The notes under the pieces: model-generated
Seen by the model: the letters and a program-made list of their open reading frames with translations, nothing else
What the model was told of the DNA's origin: nothing
The model's database searches: none
Source: Snuella lapsa
Lineage (GTDB): Bacteria > Bacteroidota > Bacteroidia > Flavobacteriales > Flavobacteriaceae
Reading direction: 5' to 3'
Assembly (NCBI RefSeq): GCF_039539345.1
Contig: NZ_BAABCY010000076.1
Span: 1-64,000 of the forward strand
DNA length: 64,000 bases
Part shown: positions 46,399-54,987 of the stretch, piece after piece
Position numbering within the stretch: the stretch's first letter is position 1
Layout of the letters: each line of letters opens with the position of its first letter
Program-made: the position numbers and the translations under genes

Positions 46399-47363
46399 AT
46401 TTTAACAATAGAATTCATTTGGAAGACCTAAAGCTTACAACCGAAGCTATTAAAGCCGAATTAAGCAAAATAATTGTTGGTCAGGAACAATTTGTTGAGT
46501 TACTTATTGTAGCACTTTTAGCAGATGGACATGTGCTTATTGAAGGCGTACCTGGAATTGCAAAAACTATTACAGCTAAACTATTTTCCAGAGTATTAAA
46601 GACCGATTTTAGTCGTATACAATTTACTCCAGATCTTATGCCTAGTGATATCTTGGGCACTTCGGTTTTAAATATGAAAACCTCTGATTTCGAATTCAAA
46701 AAAGGCCCTATTTTTTCAAATATCATTCTAATTGATGAAATAAACAGAGCACCCGCCAAAACGCAGGCTGCCTTATTTGAAACTATGGAAGAACGCCAAG
46801 CTACCATTGACGGTATTACCTATGAATTTGAATCGCCCTTTATGGTTCTGGCCACTCAAAACCCTATAGAACAAGAAGGCACGTACGCTTTGCCCGAGGC
46901 CCAACTTGATCGTTTTATATTTAAGATTAAGGTTGACTACCCCGCTTTGGAAGATGAAATAAAAATTATTGAAACCCACCATAAACGAAAAGGAGAAGCA
47001 CCACAATCCTATATCAATCCGTTACTGAGCCCTGAAAACCTTAGTGATTACCGTAGTAAAGTACAGGACATTACTGTTGAAGAAAAAATCATCAAATACA
47101 TAGCGGAAATCGTTTCAAAAACAAGAAACCATCCTCATTTATATCTAGGGGCTTCGCCCAGAGCCTCGATAGCTATTTTAAATGCCGCTAAGGCTTTCGC
47201 TGCTATTAACGGACGGGACTTTGTAATTCCTGAAGATGTAAAAAAAGCATTATACCCAGTACTAAACCACCGCCTTATTTTAACTCCAGAACGGGAAATG
47301 GAGGGCATGAATACTGCTACGGTTATTAACATGGTAGTGCAATCGGTGGAAGTACCAAGATAA
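46380..47363 (+). CDS. MoxR-family AAA+ ATPase
   Basis: The 327-residue protein is a MoxR AAA+ ATPase. The Walker A motif is EGVPGIAKT (Lys62), Walker B is IILIDEINRAPAKTQAALFE near 112-130, sensor ATQNPIEQEGTYALPEAQLDRF near 160-180, and LGASPRASIAI near 260. MoxR proteins act as chaperone-like ATPases that activate partner proteins with von Willebrand A-type domains; the DUF58 protein encoded next is the natural partner. It is cytoplasmic and 35 bases upstream of that gene. Confidence 0.94.
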   Translation: MEEDILDFNNRIHLEDLKLTTEAIKAELSKIIVGQEQFVELLIVALLADGHVLIEGVPGIAKTITAKLFSRVLKTDFSRIQFTPDLMPSDILGTSVLNMKTSDFEFKKGPIFSNIILIDEINRAPAKTQAALFETMEERQATIDGITYEFESPFMVLATQNPIEQEGTYALPEAQLDRFIFKIKVDYPALEDEIKIIETHHKRKGEAPQSYINPLLSPENLSDYRSKVQDITVEEKIIKYIAEIVSKTRNHPHLYLGASPRASIAILNAAKAFAAINGRDFVIPEDVKKALYPVLNHRLILTPEREMEGMNTATVINMVVQSVEVPR

Positions 47364-47398
47364 TGAATAAAAACACCACCTAACAGACCTCATTAAAA

Positions 47399-48730
47399 AT
47401 GAAGTTTATAAAATCATTATACATAAACAAAGGATTCTATTCTTATATGGCAACCATATCGGCATGTTTTTTACTGTCGTACTGGATACCTTTGTTATAT
47501 TCATTTGCATGGATATGCATTCTCATTATCTTCATGCTATGCTGTGCCGATTTAATACTTCTTTACAAGTCTAAATATACCATAGATGCAAGGCGTTTAC
47601 TGCCCGACAAGCTTTCTAACAGTGATAATAACCCTGTTCCCATAACCATAACAAACAACTATCCGTTTCGGGTAGTGTTGGATGTAATTGACGAGCTACC
47701 CGTTCAATTCCAAAAACGTGATTTTTTATATACGACCACTTTAAAACCAAATGAAATACATGATTTTAGTTATGAGGTTAGGCCAGTTGAACGCGGTGAA
47801 TATTTTTTTGGGCATCTAAATATTTTTGTTTCTACCAAGATCAAAATCATAAAACGCAAATACCAATTTCAAAATAAGCAAATGGTTGCTGTATACCCTT
47901 CGTTTATTCAAATGCAGAAATACGATTTTCTGGCCATTGGAAACCATTTAACCGAATTGGGTGTTAAGAAAATTCGCAGAATAGGACATACATCCGAATT
48001 TGAGCAAATAAAGGATTATGTTCTGGGTGATGATTTTAGAACCATAAATTGGAAGGCTACGGCCAAAACCGGTCATTTAATGGTTAACCAATACCAAGAT
48101 GAAAAATCGCAACCTATTTATTCCATTATTGACACAGGACGTGTTATGAAAATGCCCTTTAACGGTTTAAAGTTATTGGACTATGCCATCAATGCATCCC
48201 TTGCTTTTAGTAATGTGGGCTTAAAGAAGCACGATAAGGTTGGCTTAATAACATTTTCAAAATCAATTGAAAGTCTCATACCCGCAACCCAAAAGCTAAG
48301 TCAATTAAATATCATTTTGGAACGTTTGTATAACATTTCTACCCAATTTCATGATAGTGATTACAACTTATTATACGGCCAATTAAAAAGAAAGGTAACG
48401 CACCGAAGCTTACTACTTCTTTACACCAATTTTGAGCATATTAGCGCCCTAAAGAGACAACTTCCATATTTACAGGCTATTTCTAAAAAGCATATGTTGG
48501 TTATTATTTTCTTTGAAAACACAGAGTTAGACAAGCTTATAAATACAAATGCTGAAGACTTACAGAGTATATATCACCAAACGATCGCAGAAAAATTTGC
48601 ATTCGAAAAGCGTTTAATGGTAAAAGAACTTAAAAATTATGGCATCCAAAGTATTATTACCGCTCCCGAAAACCTCACGATTAATGTTATTAATAAATAC
48701 CTCGAAATAAAATCAAGAGGCATATTATAA
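47399..48730 (+). CDS. DUF58 (von Willebrand A-like) protein
   Basis: The 443-residue protein has two membrane helices near the N-terminus (about 15-57), a beta-rich periplasmic or cytoplasmic region (about 75-165), and the DUF58 signature IKDYVLGDDFRTINWKATAK near 205-225. A VWA-like part then begins at PIYSIIDTGRVMKM. It is the usual companion of MoxR. The gene closes the operon, and a hairpin plus T-run follows within 30 bases. Confidence 0.92.
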   Translation: MKFIKSLYINKGFYSYMATISACFLLSYWIPLLYSFAWICILIIFMLCCADLILLYKSKYTIDARRLLPDKLSNSDNNPVPITITNNYPFRVVLDVIDELPVQFQKRDFLYTTTLKPNEIHDFSYEVRPVERGEYFFGHLNIFVSTKIKIIKRKYQFQNKQMVAVYPSFIQMQKYDFLAIGNHLTELGVKKIRRIGHTSEFEQIKDYVLGDDFRTINWKATAKTGHLMVNQYQDEKSQPIYSIIDTGRVMKMPFNGLKLLDYAINASLAFSNVGLKKHDKVGLITFSKSIESLIPATQKLSQLNIILERLYNISTQFHDSDYNLLYGQLKRKVTHRSLLLLYTNFEHISALKRQLPYLQAISKKHMLVIIFFENTELDKLINTNAEDLQSIYHQTIAEKFAFEKRLMVKELKNYGIQSIITAPENLTINVINKYLEIKSRGIL

Positions 48731-48732
48731 CC

Positions 48733-48768
48733 AAAAAGGCCTTTAAACCTAGATTTAAAGACCTTTTT
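48733..48768. terminator. Bidirectional terminator between DUF58 and Dps genes
   Basis: A 15-base arm (48733-48747) pairs with 48754-48768 with one mismatch, around a 6-base loop. The arms begin with A5 and end with T5-6, so it can serve both converging transcripts. Confidence 0.85.
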
Positions 48769-48788
48769 TCGTTGCTATTAACCAACCT

Positions 48789-49268
48789 TTACACTGTTTC
48801 GCCCAACCAAGCTTTCATCATCCAAACAGTTTTTTCCTGTTCGGTTATAAAATCACTCATCATTGCATTGGTTCCTTCGTCGTTTGCATCTCCAGATTTA
48901 TCCAAAATCACTCTTTCTATCTTTAATAATTCTGTTAACGAATCCACAATCAACCTTACAGCCTTTTCATCTTGCGAAATTTCTTTTCCAACGGGTACTT
49001 GCCCCTTTTCAATATAATCTTCAAAAGTATGTAAAGGTGTTAGTCCTAATGTTAAAATACGCTCGGCTATTTCATCAACCTTCATATTGGCATCAGTATA
49101 CAATTCTTCAAACTTTACGTGCAAATCAAAGAACCGTTTCCCTTTAATGTTCCAATGAATACCTCTTAAATTCTGATAATATATTTGAAAATTTGCTAAA
49201 AGATGATTTAAGTCGTTAGCCAATTCTTTTGCTTTTTGGGCATCTAAGCCAATACTATTTAATGTCAT
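48789..49268 (-). CDS. dps: Dps-family DNA-protecting ferritin-like protein
   Basis: The 159-residue protein is a Dps/miniferritin. The inter-subunit ferroxidase ligands fall at family spacing: His38 (GIHWNIKG), His50 and Glu54 (FDLHVKFEELY), Asp65 and Glu69 (KVDEIAERIL). It oxidises and stores iron, consumes hydrogen peroxide and protects DNA as a dodecamer in the cytoplasm. It is transcribed away from an OxyR-type gene, with a 104-base shared region holding a promoter-like element and an inverted repeat, so peroxide control is very likely. Confidence 0.94.
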   Translation of the reverse strand: MTLNSIGLDAQKAKELANDLNHLLANFQIYYQNLRGIHWNIKGKRFFDLHVKFEELYTDANMKVDEIAERILTLGLTPLHTFEDYIEKGQVPVGKEISQDEKAVRLIVDSLTELLKIERVILDKSGDANDEGTNAMMSDFITEQEKTVWMMKAWLGETV

Positions 49269-49291
49269 ATTACAATTGTTTTTATTTCTTA

Positions 49292-49299
49292 CAAATTTA
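49292..49299 (-). promoter_or_regulatory. Probable -7 element of the dps promoter
   Basis: On the minus strand TAAATTTG matches the Bacteroidota TAnnTTTG -7 consensus, 24 bases before the dps start codon. A good -33 TTG is absent, which is usual for promoters that need an activator; the inverted repeat at 49318-49342 sits where the -33 region would be. Confidence 0.6.
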
Positions 49300-49317
49300 A
49301 TTTATAATTAGCGGCTT

Positions 49318-49342
49318 AAACTATAAGTTTTATTGATAGTTT
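49318..49342. promoter_or_regulatory. Candidate OxyR operator between dps and oxyR
   Basis: AAACTAT and ATAGTTT face each other across 11 bases; CTAT and ATAG elements are the building blocks of OxyR sites. A further ATAG stands at 49353-49356. The centre lies about 44 bases upstream of the expected dps transcription start, a fitting place for an activator. Confidence 0.5.
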
Positions 49343-49372
49343 TTATATTTTTATAGCCTAAATTGATGACAC

Positions 49373-50314
49373 ATGACAATCACACAGTTATATTATGTTT
49401 TGGCAGTAGCAGAAAATAAAAATTTCACAAAGGCAGCCGAAAAATGTTTTGTTACACAACCTACTTTAAGTATGCAAATTCAAAAGCTTGAAGAACAATT
49501 GGACGTCCAAATTTTTGATAGAACCAAAAAACCCATAGAACTTACGGATGTAGGTAAAAAGATTGTAACACAAGCCAGAAATATTGTTAACGAATCGTAC
49601 AGAATACAAGATATCGTTGACCAACAAAAAGGTTTTATAGGAGGCGAGTTTAAACTAGGAATCATTCCTACTGTTATGCCTACTCTACTGCCTATGTTTT
49701 TGAAGACCTTCATAAAGAAGCATCCTAAAGTAAAATTAAAAATAGAAGAACTGACAACTGAAGAGATTATTTCCAGAATTAAGGAAGGGCATCTCGATGC
49801 TGCTATTGCTGCAACACCTCTTGAAGATGAAAATATAAAAGAGCGCGTACTCTACTACGAACCTTTTGTTTGTTACATCCCCAAAAACCATAGACTTTAC
49901 TCAAATAACAAAATAAATGTTTCCGATTTGGATATTAACGATATGCTACTTTTAGAAGATGGTCATTGCTTTAGGGATGGTGTCATTAATCTGTGCAAAG
50001 CTCTTAAGAACAATACCGATGAAACATTTCAACTGGAAAGTGGCAGTATAGAAACACTTATAAAATTATCTAATGAAGGTTTAGGCATGACCTTATTACC
50101 TTTTTTGCATACATTGGATATTAATGAAAATGAGAAAGAGAGCTTACATTACTTTAATGAACCCAGCCCTGCCAGGGAAGTCAGCATTATTTATCACAAA
50201 AGCGAATTAAAAATGCAGATTATTGAAGCTCTGCAAGATATTATATCTGGCATTATTAGAGGGGCTATAGCCTTTCAAAACGTTAATATAATTAGTCCAT
50301 TAACTAAAAAATAA
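49373..50314 (+). CDS. oxyR: OxyR-type LysR-family hydrogen peroxide sensor
   Basis: The 313-residue protein has a LysR helix-turn-helix (about 1-60, TQLYYVLAVAENKNFTKAAE) and a LysR effector domain. The segment EDGHCFRDGVINLC places cysteines at 199 and 208, the same numbers and spacing as the redox pair of Escherichia coli OxyR, so disulfide-based peroxide sensing is well supported. It is divergent from dps, its likely target, and probably autoregulates. A strong hairpin terminator begins at its stop codon. Confidence 0.93.
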   Translation: MTITQLYYVLAVAENKNFTKAAEKCFVTQPTLSMQIQKLEEQLDVQIFDRTKKPIELTDVGKKIVTQARNIVNESYRIQDIVDQQKGFIGGEFKLGIIPTVMPTLLPMFLKTFIKKHPKVKLKIEELTTEEIISRIKEGHLDAAIAATPLEDENIKERVLYYEPFVCYIPKNHRLYSNNKINVSDLDINDMLLLEDGHCFRDGVINLCKALKNNTDETFQLESGSIETLIKLSNEGLGMTLLPFLHTLDINENEKESLHYFNEPSPAREVSIIYHKSELKMQIIEALQDIISGIIRGAIAFQNVNIISPLTKK

Positions 50315-50345
50315 AAAGAGCGACCGAATATTGGTCGCTCTTTTT
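50313..50345. terminator. Terminator after oxyR, shared with the convergent small gene
   Basis: A perfect 13-base stem (50313-50325 with 50333-50345, core AGAGCGACC/GGTCGCTCT) with a 7-base loop, A5 on the left and T5 on the right, fits a bidirectional intrinsic terminator. The left arm begins at the oxyR stop codon. Confidence 0.92.
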
Positions 50346-50349
50346 ATTA

Positions 50350-50547
50350 TTAGGTTTTTAAATAAATCAAACATTGATTTAATTCTGGGTTTTGCTGTAC
50401 TAGAGAATGAATGAACCCTTTTAATTCTTCAATCTCATAAGGCAACAAACGTTCTAATGCCTTTTGTACTTCTCTGCAAAACAAGTTAGCATCAAAACTT
50501 ACTTTTTTAAGTACAGTCTTTGTATACTCAAGCATTGCTCTTGCCAT
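50350..50547 (-). CDS. Small conserved-looking hypothetical protein
   Basis: This 65-residue protein is predicted to be helical, with Cys23 and Cys60 and no signal peptide or membrane segment. It includes the motif LERLLPYEIEELKGFI. I do not recognise a family. Coding is supported by an ATG start, its own terminator on the downstream side, and the absence of a competing reading frame. It may be a small cytoplasmic adaptor or regulator; nothing more can be said. Confidence 0.6.
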   Translation of the reverse strand: MARAMLEYTKTVLKKVSFDANLFCREVQKALERLLPYEIEELKGFIHSLVQQNPELNQCLIYLKT

Positions 50548-50618
50548 AATGTTATGTTAAGGTTTTGGTTAAAGTAGATTTGTTTTATAGGCTTATGTAG
50601 TTTTAATATTGAACATCT

Positions 50619-50664
50619 AAATTTAGTAAAAAAATAAATGCTCAATACAAAATATACTAAATTT
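50619..50664. repeat. Inverted repeat upstream of the small hypothetical gene
   Basis: AAATTTAGTA (50619-50628) pairs perfectly with TACTAAATTT (50655-50664) across 26 bases. It lies in the 125-base gap between the AIM24-like gene and the small gene, and may be the terminator of the former or a regulatory site of the latter; low G+C makes a strong terminator unlikely. Confidence 0.35.
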
Positions 50665-50672
50665 TAACATTT

Positions 50673-51473
50673 TTAAAACCTATTATCACCATCCAACAGA
50701 TCTCCTAAACCTCCTAGTATACTCCCTTCTCCCTTGTCTTTACCACCTGCTCTTGGGGCAGACGCCAAGACGCGACCAGCTAAACGGCTAAAAGGTAATG
50801 ATTGGACATAAACGGTTCCCGGACCTTGTAATTTTGCAAAAAATAATCCCTCGCCACCAAAAATGGTATTTTTAATACCTCCAACAAACTCTATATCATA
50901 ATCTACATCTTGGGTAAACCCAACTATACACCCTGTGTCTACACGTAACACTTCTCCTGCCAAAAGTTCTTTCTTAGCCATAGTGCCCCCTGCATGCACA
51001 AACGCCATACCATCACCTTCCAATTTTTGCATAATAAACCCTTCTCCTCCAAAAAGGCCTCGACCTAATCTTTTAGAAAACTCAATACCAACACTAACCC
51101 CCTTAGCTGCACAGAGAAAGGCATCTTTCTGACAAATAAACTTACCTCCAAACGCACCTAAATCTATTGGTAAAATTTTACCAGGGTATGGGGACGCAAA
51201 CGATACGCTACGTTTTCCAACCAAATTATTGTAAAAAGCAGTCATAAATAAACTTTCTCCTGTTAGAATACGCTTACCAGCACCCCATATTTTTCCCAAA
51301 AACCCCGAGTCTTTTTGTGAGCCATCCCCAAAAATGGTTTCCATTTTAATACCATCATCCATCATCATAAAACTTCCAGCCTCTGCAATAACACCTTCTT
51401 GTGGATCCAGTTCTATTTCTACATACTGCATTTCTTCACCATAAATGCTATAATCTATTTCGTGTGCTGTCAT
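50673..51473 (-). CDS. TIGR00266/AIM24-family protein
   Basis: The 266-residue protein has the repeated glycine-rich beta-prism pattern of the TIGR00266/AIM24 family: VIAEAGSFMMMDDGIKMET near residue 30, GKRILTGESLFMTAFYN near 75, GRGLFGGEGFIMQKLEGDGMAFVHAGG near 145-170, and FGGEGLFFAKLQGPGTVYVQSLP near 215. The C-terminus ends in a glycine-rich low-complexity tail. A cellular role for bacterial members is not established. No signal peptide is seen. It lies upstream of the small gene, 67 bases downstream of the DUF4442 gene's stop. Confidence 0.87.
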   Translation of the reverse strand: MTAHEIDYSIYGEEMQYVEIELDPQEGVIAEAGSFMMMDDGIKMETIFGDGSQKDSGFLGKIWGAGKRILTGESLFMTAFYNNLVGKRSVSFASPYPGKILPIDLGAFGGKFICQKDAFLCAAKGVSVGIEFSKRLGRGLFGGEGFIMQKLEGDGMAFVHAGGTMAKKELLAGEVLRVDTGCIVGFTQDVDYDIEFVGGIKNTIFGGEGLFFAKLQGPGTVYVQSLPFSRLAGRVLASAPRAGGKDKGEGSILGGLGDLLDGDNRF

Positions 51474-51540
51474 TTCAATATAAGTTTAATCGTTAATTCG
51501 GCTATATGTTGTCTCAAACATTTATTTGTTACAGGTATAA

Positions 51541-51996
51541 TTAACTTTTTAGTTTTATTGACCATTCAAAATTGAAAGTAGATACAATATCTCCAGTTTT
51601 ATCCTTTCCTACGGACTGCATCCAAACTGTTTGCCCTTCTCCAGTAGTAATAGCCTTCTCTACAACTTTATCTATTAACATACCATCCTTACACTCAAAT
51701 GTAATGATACCTGTAGCCTTTTTTGTAAATGTTGCATTATTGCTGGTTACTAACATGGACACCCGCCTACCTGATGCTTTAATCTTTAACATCATTAATG
51801 CTCCAGTAGCAAATTCTGCTGCCATACCCTGCACTGCCCAAAACATAGATTTAAAAGGATTTTGATTGATCCATCGATGCCTCACAATGATAATACTCTT
51901 ATCACCATCTATATATTTGGTGCGAACGCCACAAAGATATGCCGACGGTAACTTAAAGAGTGTAAAGATGTTAAGTTTCCTTGGTGTTATATTCAT
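51541..51996 (-). CDS. DUF4442 hot-dog-fold thioesterase-like protein
   Basis: The 151-residue protein matches the DUF4442 pattern of hot-dog fold proteins related to PaaI thioesterases: an N-terminal FTLFKLPSAYLCGVRTKYID, NPFKSMFWAVQGMAAEFATGALMMLKI near the long central helix, and an ATFTKKATGIITFECKDG-type beta segment. Activity is unproven. It is cytoplasmic. The start region at 51997-52080 is A+T-rich with no recognisable promoter pair, and the plus-strand gene starting at 52141 diverges from it. Confidence 0.8.
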   Translation of the reverse strand: MNITPRKLNIFTLFKLPSAYLCGVRTKYIDGDKSIIIVRHRWINQNPFKSMFWAVQGMAAEFATGALMMLKIKASGRRVSMLVTSNNATFTKKATGIITFECKDGMLIDKVVEKAITTGEGQTVWMQSVGKDKTGDIVSTFNFEWSIKLKS

Positions 51997-52103
51997 AACA
52001 TTACTTTATTTTCTCTAAAGTATAGAAAATATTCTAAAACTAAATATGTTAAAAAAATGTTAATTTTAAGTACTATGCATAACATAATACCTTCTTTTAG
52101 ACA

Positions 52104-52111
52104 TATATTTG
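52104..52111 (+). promoter_or_regulatory. Probable -7 element for the DUF4870 gene
   Basis: TATATTTG matches the TAnnTTTG consensus 29 bases before the start codon at 52141. A convincing -33 TTG at 19 bases was not found. Confidence 0.5.
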
Positions 52112-52140
52112 CATAAGAAACTATTATACGTTTTAAAATC

Positions 52141-52587
52141 ATGCTTGACAATCATCAAAAAAACATCGCAACATTTATCCATTTATCGACCTTTTGCCGT
52201 TTTTTTATACCATTTGGAAACCTAATTGGCCCTTTTGTTTTATGGATAGCAAACAAGGACAAATCAGATTTTATAGATCAACATGGCAAACAAGTAATTA
52301 ATTTTCAATTTAGCATCCTCTTATATGTCGTTATTTTGGGAATTTTAACCGTTCCGTTGTTCATTTTCAAACTCTTTCACATGATAGACTTTATTGACTT
52401 TAATGGTTTTCATAATTTTCATATAAACATTGGTAAGCCCTCCCCTCTCTTATATATAGGAGGTGCCCTTGGAGGTTTTATGATCGTTGCCTTTATTATT
52501 GAATTAGCTCTAATTATAAGAGCAAGCCTAAAAGCAAAAGAGGGAGAACTATATCACTATCCATTAACCATTGATTTTTTAAAATAA
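52141..52587 (+). CDS. DUF4870 (Tic20-like) small membrane protein
   Basis: The 148-residue protein has about four membrane helices and the DUF4870 signature around IPFGNLIGPFVLWIANK and DKSDFIDQHGKQVINFQFSI near 35-60. The family is widespread in Bacteroidota and Firmicutes with no defined function. It stands upstream of the PadR-PspC pair, a common grouping, but a 93-base gap with tandem ATCATCA repeats (about 52622-52639) separates them, so they need not share a transcript. Confidence 0.87.
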   Translation: MLDNHQKNIATFIHLSTFCRFFIPFGNLIGPFVLWIANKDKSDFIDQHGKQVINFQFSILLYVVILGILTVPLFIFKLFHMIDFIDFNGFHNFHINIGKPSPLLYIGGALGGFMIVAFIIELALIIRASLKAKEGELYHYPLTIDFLK

Positions 52588-52680
52588 TCTATATGTAACC
52601 TAATTAAAATAAATAAAATTTTCATCATCAATCATCAATCAAAAAATGAACAGTTTCATAATATTAAAAAGCTTTAGAAC

Positions 52681-53025
52681 ATGAAGATAGAAAACACAAA
52701 AGCACAAATGCGCAAAGGTGTTTTAGAATACTGTATACTTTCGGTCTTAAAAGATGACGACGCTTATGTTGCAGAAATTTTAGAAACACTAAAAGACGCT
52801 AAGTTACTTGTAGTAGAAGGTACAATTTACCCACTTCTTACAAGGCTTAAAAATGCAGGACTTTTAAATTACAGATGGGAAGAATCTACTTCTGGTCCTC
52901 CAAGAAAATATTATGGTTTGACCGAAACAGGCAAGCTCTTTTTAAACGAATTAAATACCACTTGGAACGAATTACAAAACGCAGTAAACATAGTAACAAG
53001 CCAAAAAAACAACAAAAATGAATAA
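52681..53025 (+). CDS. PadR-family transcriptional regulator
   Basis: The 114-residue protein is a small (group 2-like) PadR regulator with a winged-helix: MRKGVLEYCILSVLKDDDAYVAEILETL, then VEGTIYPLLTRLKNAGLLNYRWEES with the wing around SGPPRKYYGLTETGK. Such proteins repress their own operon and membrane-stress genes until a ligand binds. Its stop overlaps the PspC gene start by eight bases, which strongly suggests that it controls this pair. Confidence 0.93.
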   Translation: MKIENTKAQMRKGVLEYCILSVLKDDDAYVAEILETLKDAKLLVVEGTIYPLLTRLKNAGLLNYRWEESTSGPPRKYYGLTETGKLFLNELNTTWNELQNAVNIVTSQKNNKNE

Positions 53026-54859
53026 AACAGTCAACATAAATTTAGCAGGTTTATTTTTTCATATCGATGAAGATGCCTACTTAAAGCTACAACGATATCT
53101 TGAGGCTATAAAACGTTCGTTTACAGATTCTCAAGGGCGATCAGAAATTATAGCTGATATTGAAGCTCGTATTGCAGAGCTTTTCAATGAACGCATACAA
53201 AATAACAAACAAGTTATACGAATTAAAGAGGTTGATGAAATCATTTCAATTATGGGGCAACCCGAAGACTATCTAGTTGATGATGAAATTTTTGAAGACG
53301 AACCACAACCTTCATATAAAAGCAAATCAAAAACGTCCAAAAAATTATTTAGGGACACCGACAATTCCTATATAGGAGGCGTTTCGTCTGGATTAGGTCA
53401 CTATTTTGGTATCGATGCCATTTGGATTCGCTTAGCCTGGGTGATATTAATATTAGGAGCTGGAACTGGTATCTTATTATATATCCTACTCTGGATATTA
53501 GTACCTGAAGCGAAAACAACGGCAGAGAAATTAATGATGACTGGAGCCCCAGTTAACATTAGCAATATCGAGAAAAAAATAAAGGACGGATTCGAAAATG
53601 TTTCGGAGACTGTAACCGATGTTGCCAAAAATGTATCAGATTCAGTCGGCAATGCAGCCAAAAACGTATCTGATTCTGTTTCAAAAGCTACCAAAAATGT
53701 AGATTTTAAGAAGCAAACTAACTCCATAAAATCATCCTCAAAAACCTTTTTTGATGCCATAGGCGATATTTTTATGTTTTTCTTTAAAATCTTCGCCAAG
53801 TTCATAGGTATTTTCTTGATTTTCATTGGGGCTTCAACACTCATAGCATTAATAGTTGCATTAATCTCAGTTGGCGTTGGTGGTATTATCCCCGGCCTCG
53901 ATCTAGTTGATGTTGTTAATGCAGGAAACACACCTGTATGGCTTGTGTCACTACTTGTTTTCTTTGCTATTGGGATTCCTTTCTTTTTTGTTTTTTACTT
54001 AGGCTTAAAAATACTTGTAAACAACTTAAAATCAATAGGAAGTATCGCTAAGTTCACCTTATTGGGAGTTTGGTTAATATCCATCATCGGATTAATAATT
54101 GTTGGCATACGACAAGCCAGTGAACATGCATACGACGAAAGCATAATTGAAAAACATGAACTAAACATTACAGCCGGAGATACTTTAAATCTAAAAATGG
54201 TGGGCTATGATGCCTTTCAGAGAAATATATTTAGAAATAACGGTAATTTTAAAGTTTTACATAATGATAACGGTGAAAAAAACATATACTCATCTGATAT
54301 CATCATTCTTGTAAAATCAACCTCTGATTCTTTAGCTTCTTTAAGTATTGAAAAAAGTGCAGATGGCAGGAGTTACGAAAAGGCCAGAGAACGTGCACAA
54401 AACATTAACTATAACTATGAACTTAAAAATGGCAACTTGCTTCTGGATTCATACCTTACAACAGATCCTATAAATAAGTTTAGCGACCAAGAAATAGTAC
54501 TTGTACTATACTTACCCGAAGGTACAATAGTTAACTGCCACGATAACACTAAGACATTCTTTTACTACAGTAATTATGATGGGACCATTATTACTTATAA
54601 TGATGTAAATCACTATTTAAAAGTAAAGGAGGACAGTGTTGAATGCTTAGATTGTCCAGTTGAAGAGCCTAAAAAAGAAGTAAAAATAGATGTAGACGTG
54701 AAAGGCGAAGAAGGCTCCTTAAAGATCAACAATAAAGGTGTTGAAGTAAAAGTGGATAGTTCCAGTTTAAAAATAAACAATACGGGCGTAAACGCTAAAA
54801 ATGAAGACATAAAAGTAAACATTGATTCCGATGGAATTGAAATAAAATCCGAAACCTAA
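53018..54859 (+). CDS. PspC-domain membrane protein with 11-residue repeats
   Basis: The 613-residue protein has an N-terminal cytoplasmic region (about 1-105), a PspC domain (RDTDNSYIGGVSSGLGHYFGI near 110, helix 135-160, LWILVPEAKT), then an amphipathic segment of near-identical 11-residue repeats (AKNVSDSVGNA, AKNVSDSVSKA, about 198-225). Four or five membrane helices follow (about 250-370) before a beta-rich C-terminal region ending in two SLKINN-G-V repeats. Proteins with PspC respond to envelope stress at the inner membrane. The repeats recall LEA-type membrane-binding helices, which is an inference. Confidence 0.9.
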   Translation: MNKTVNINLAGLFFHIDEDAYLKLQRYLEAIKRSFTDSQGRSEIIADIEARIAELFNERIQNNKQVIRIKEVDEIISIMGQPEDYLVDDEIFEDEPQPSYKSKSKTSKKLFRDTDNSYIGGVSSGLGHYFGIDAIWIRLAWVILILGAGTGILLYILLWILVPEAKTTAEKLMMTGAPVNISNIEKKIKDGFENVSETVTDVAKNVSDSVGNAAKNVSDSVSKATKNVDFKKQTNSIKSSSKTFFDAIGDIFMFFFKIFAKFIGIFLIFIGASTLIALIVALISVGVGGIIPGLDLVDVVNAGNTPVWLVSLLVFFAIGIPFFFVFYLGLKILVNNLKSIGSIAKFTLLGVWLISIIGLIIVGIRQASEHAYDESIIEKHELNITAGDTLNLKMVGYDAFQRNIFRNNGNFKVLHNDNGEKNIYSSDIIILVKSTSDSLASLSIEKSADGRSYEKARERAQNINYNYELKNGNLLLDSYLTTDPINKFSDQEIVLVLYLPEGTIVNCHDNTKTFFYYSNYDGTIITYNDVNHYLKVKEDSVECLDCPVEEPKKEVKIDVDVKGEEGSLKINNKGVEVKVDSSSLKINNTGVNAKNEDIKVNIDSDGIEIKSET

Positions 54860-54939
54860 TTCTATCGTATGGCTGAGGTTACTTAATCACTAACCTAAAA
54901 ACAAACTAAAAAATCATCAACTAATATCGGAATTCAACC

Positions 54940-54987
54940 ATGAGACATGGATTTATTTCAGTATCAAAAAACGAACAGTTATTATGA
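54940..54987 (+). other. Fifteen-codon upstream reading frame coupled to the GIN gene
   Basis: An ATG at 54940 opens 15 codons that end with TGA at 54985-54987, overlapping the start of the GIN-domain gene as ATGA. It could be a translational-coupling leader or chance. Codon usage cannot decide at this length. Confidence 0.2.

Noticed and set aside
46481..46807. Antisense frame inside the MoxR gene
   Set aside because: It mirrors the Walker region of a highly conserved gene and is only a shadow.
52622..52639. Tandem ATCATCA units before padR as a PadR operator
   Set aside because: PadR proteins usually bind inverted repeats; these short direct units in A+T-rich sequence may be chance.
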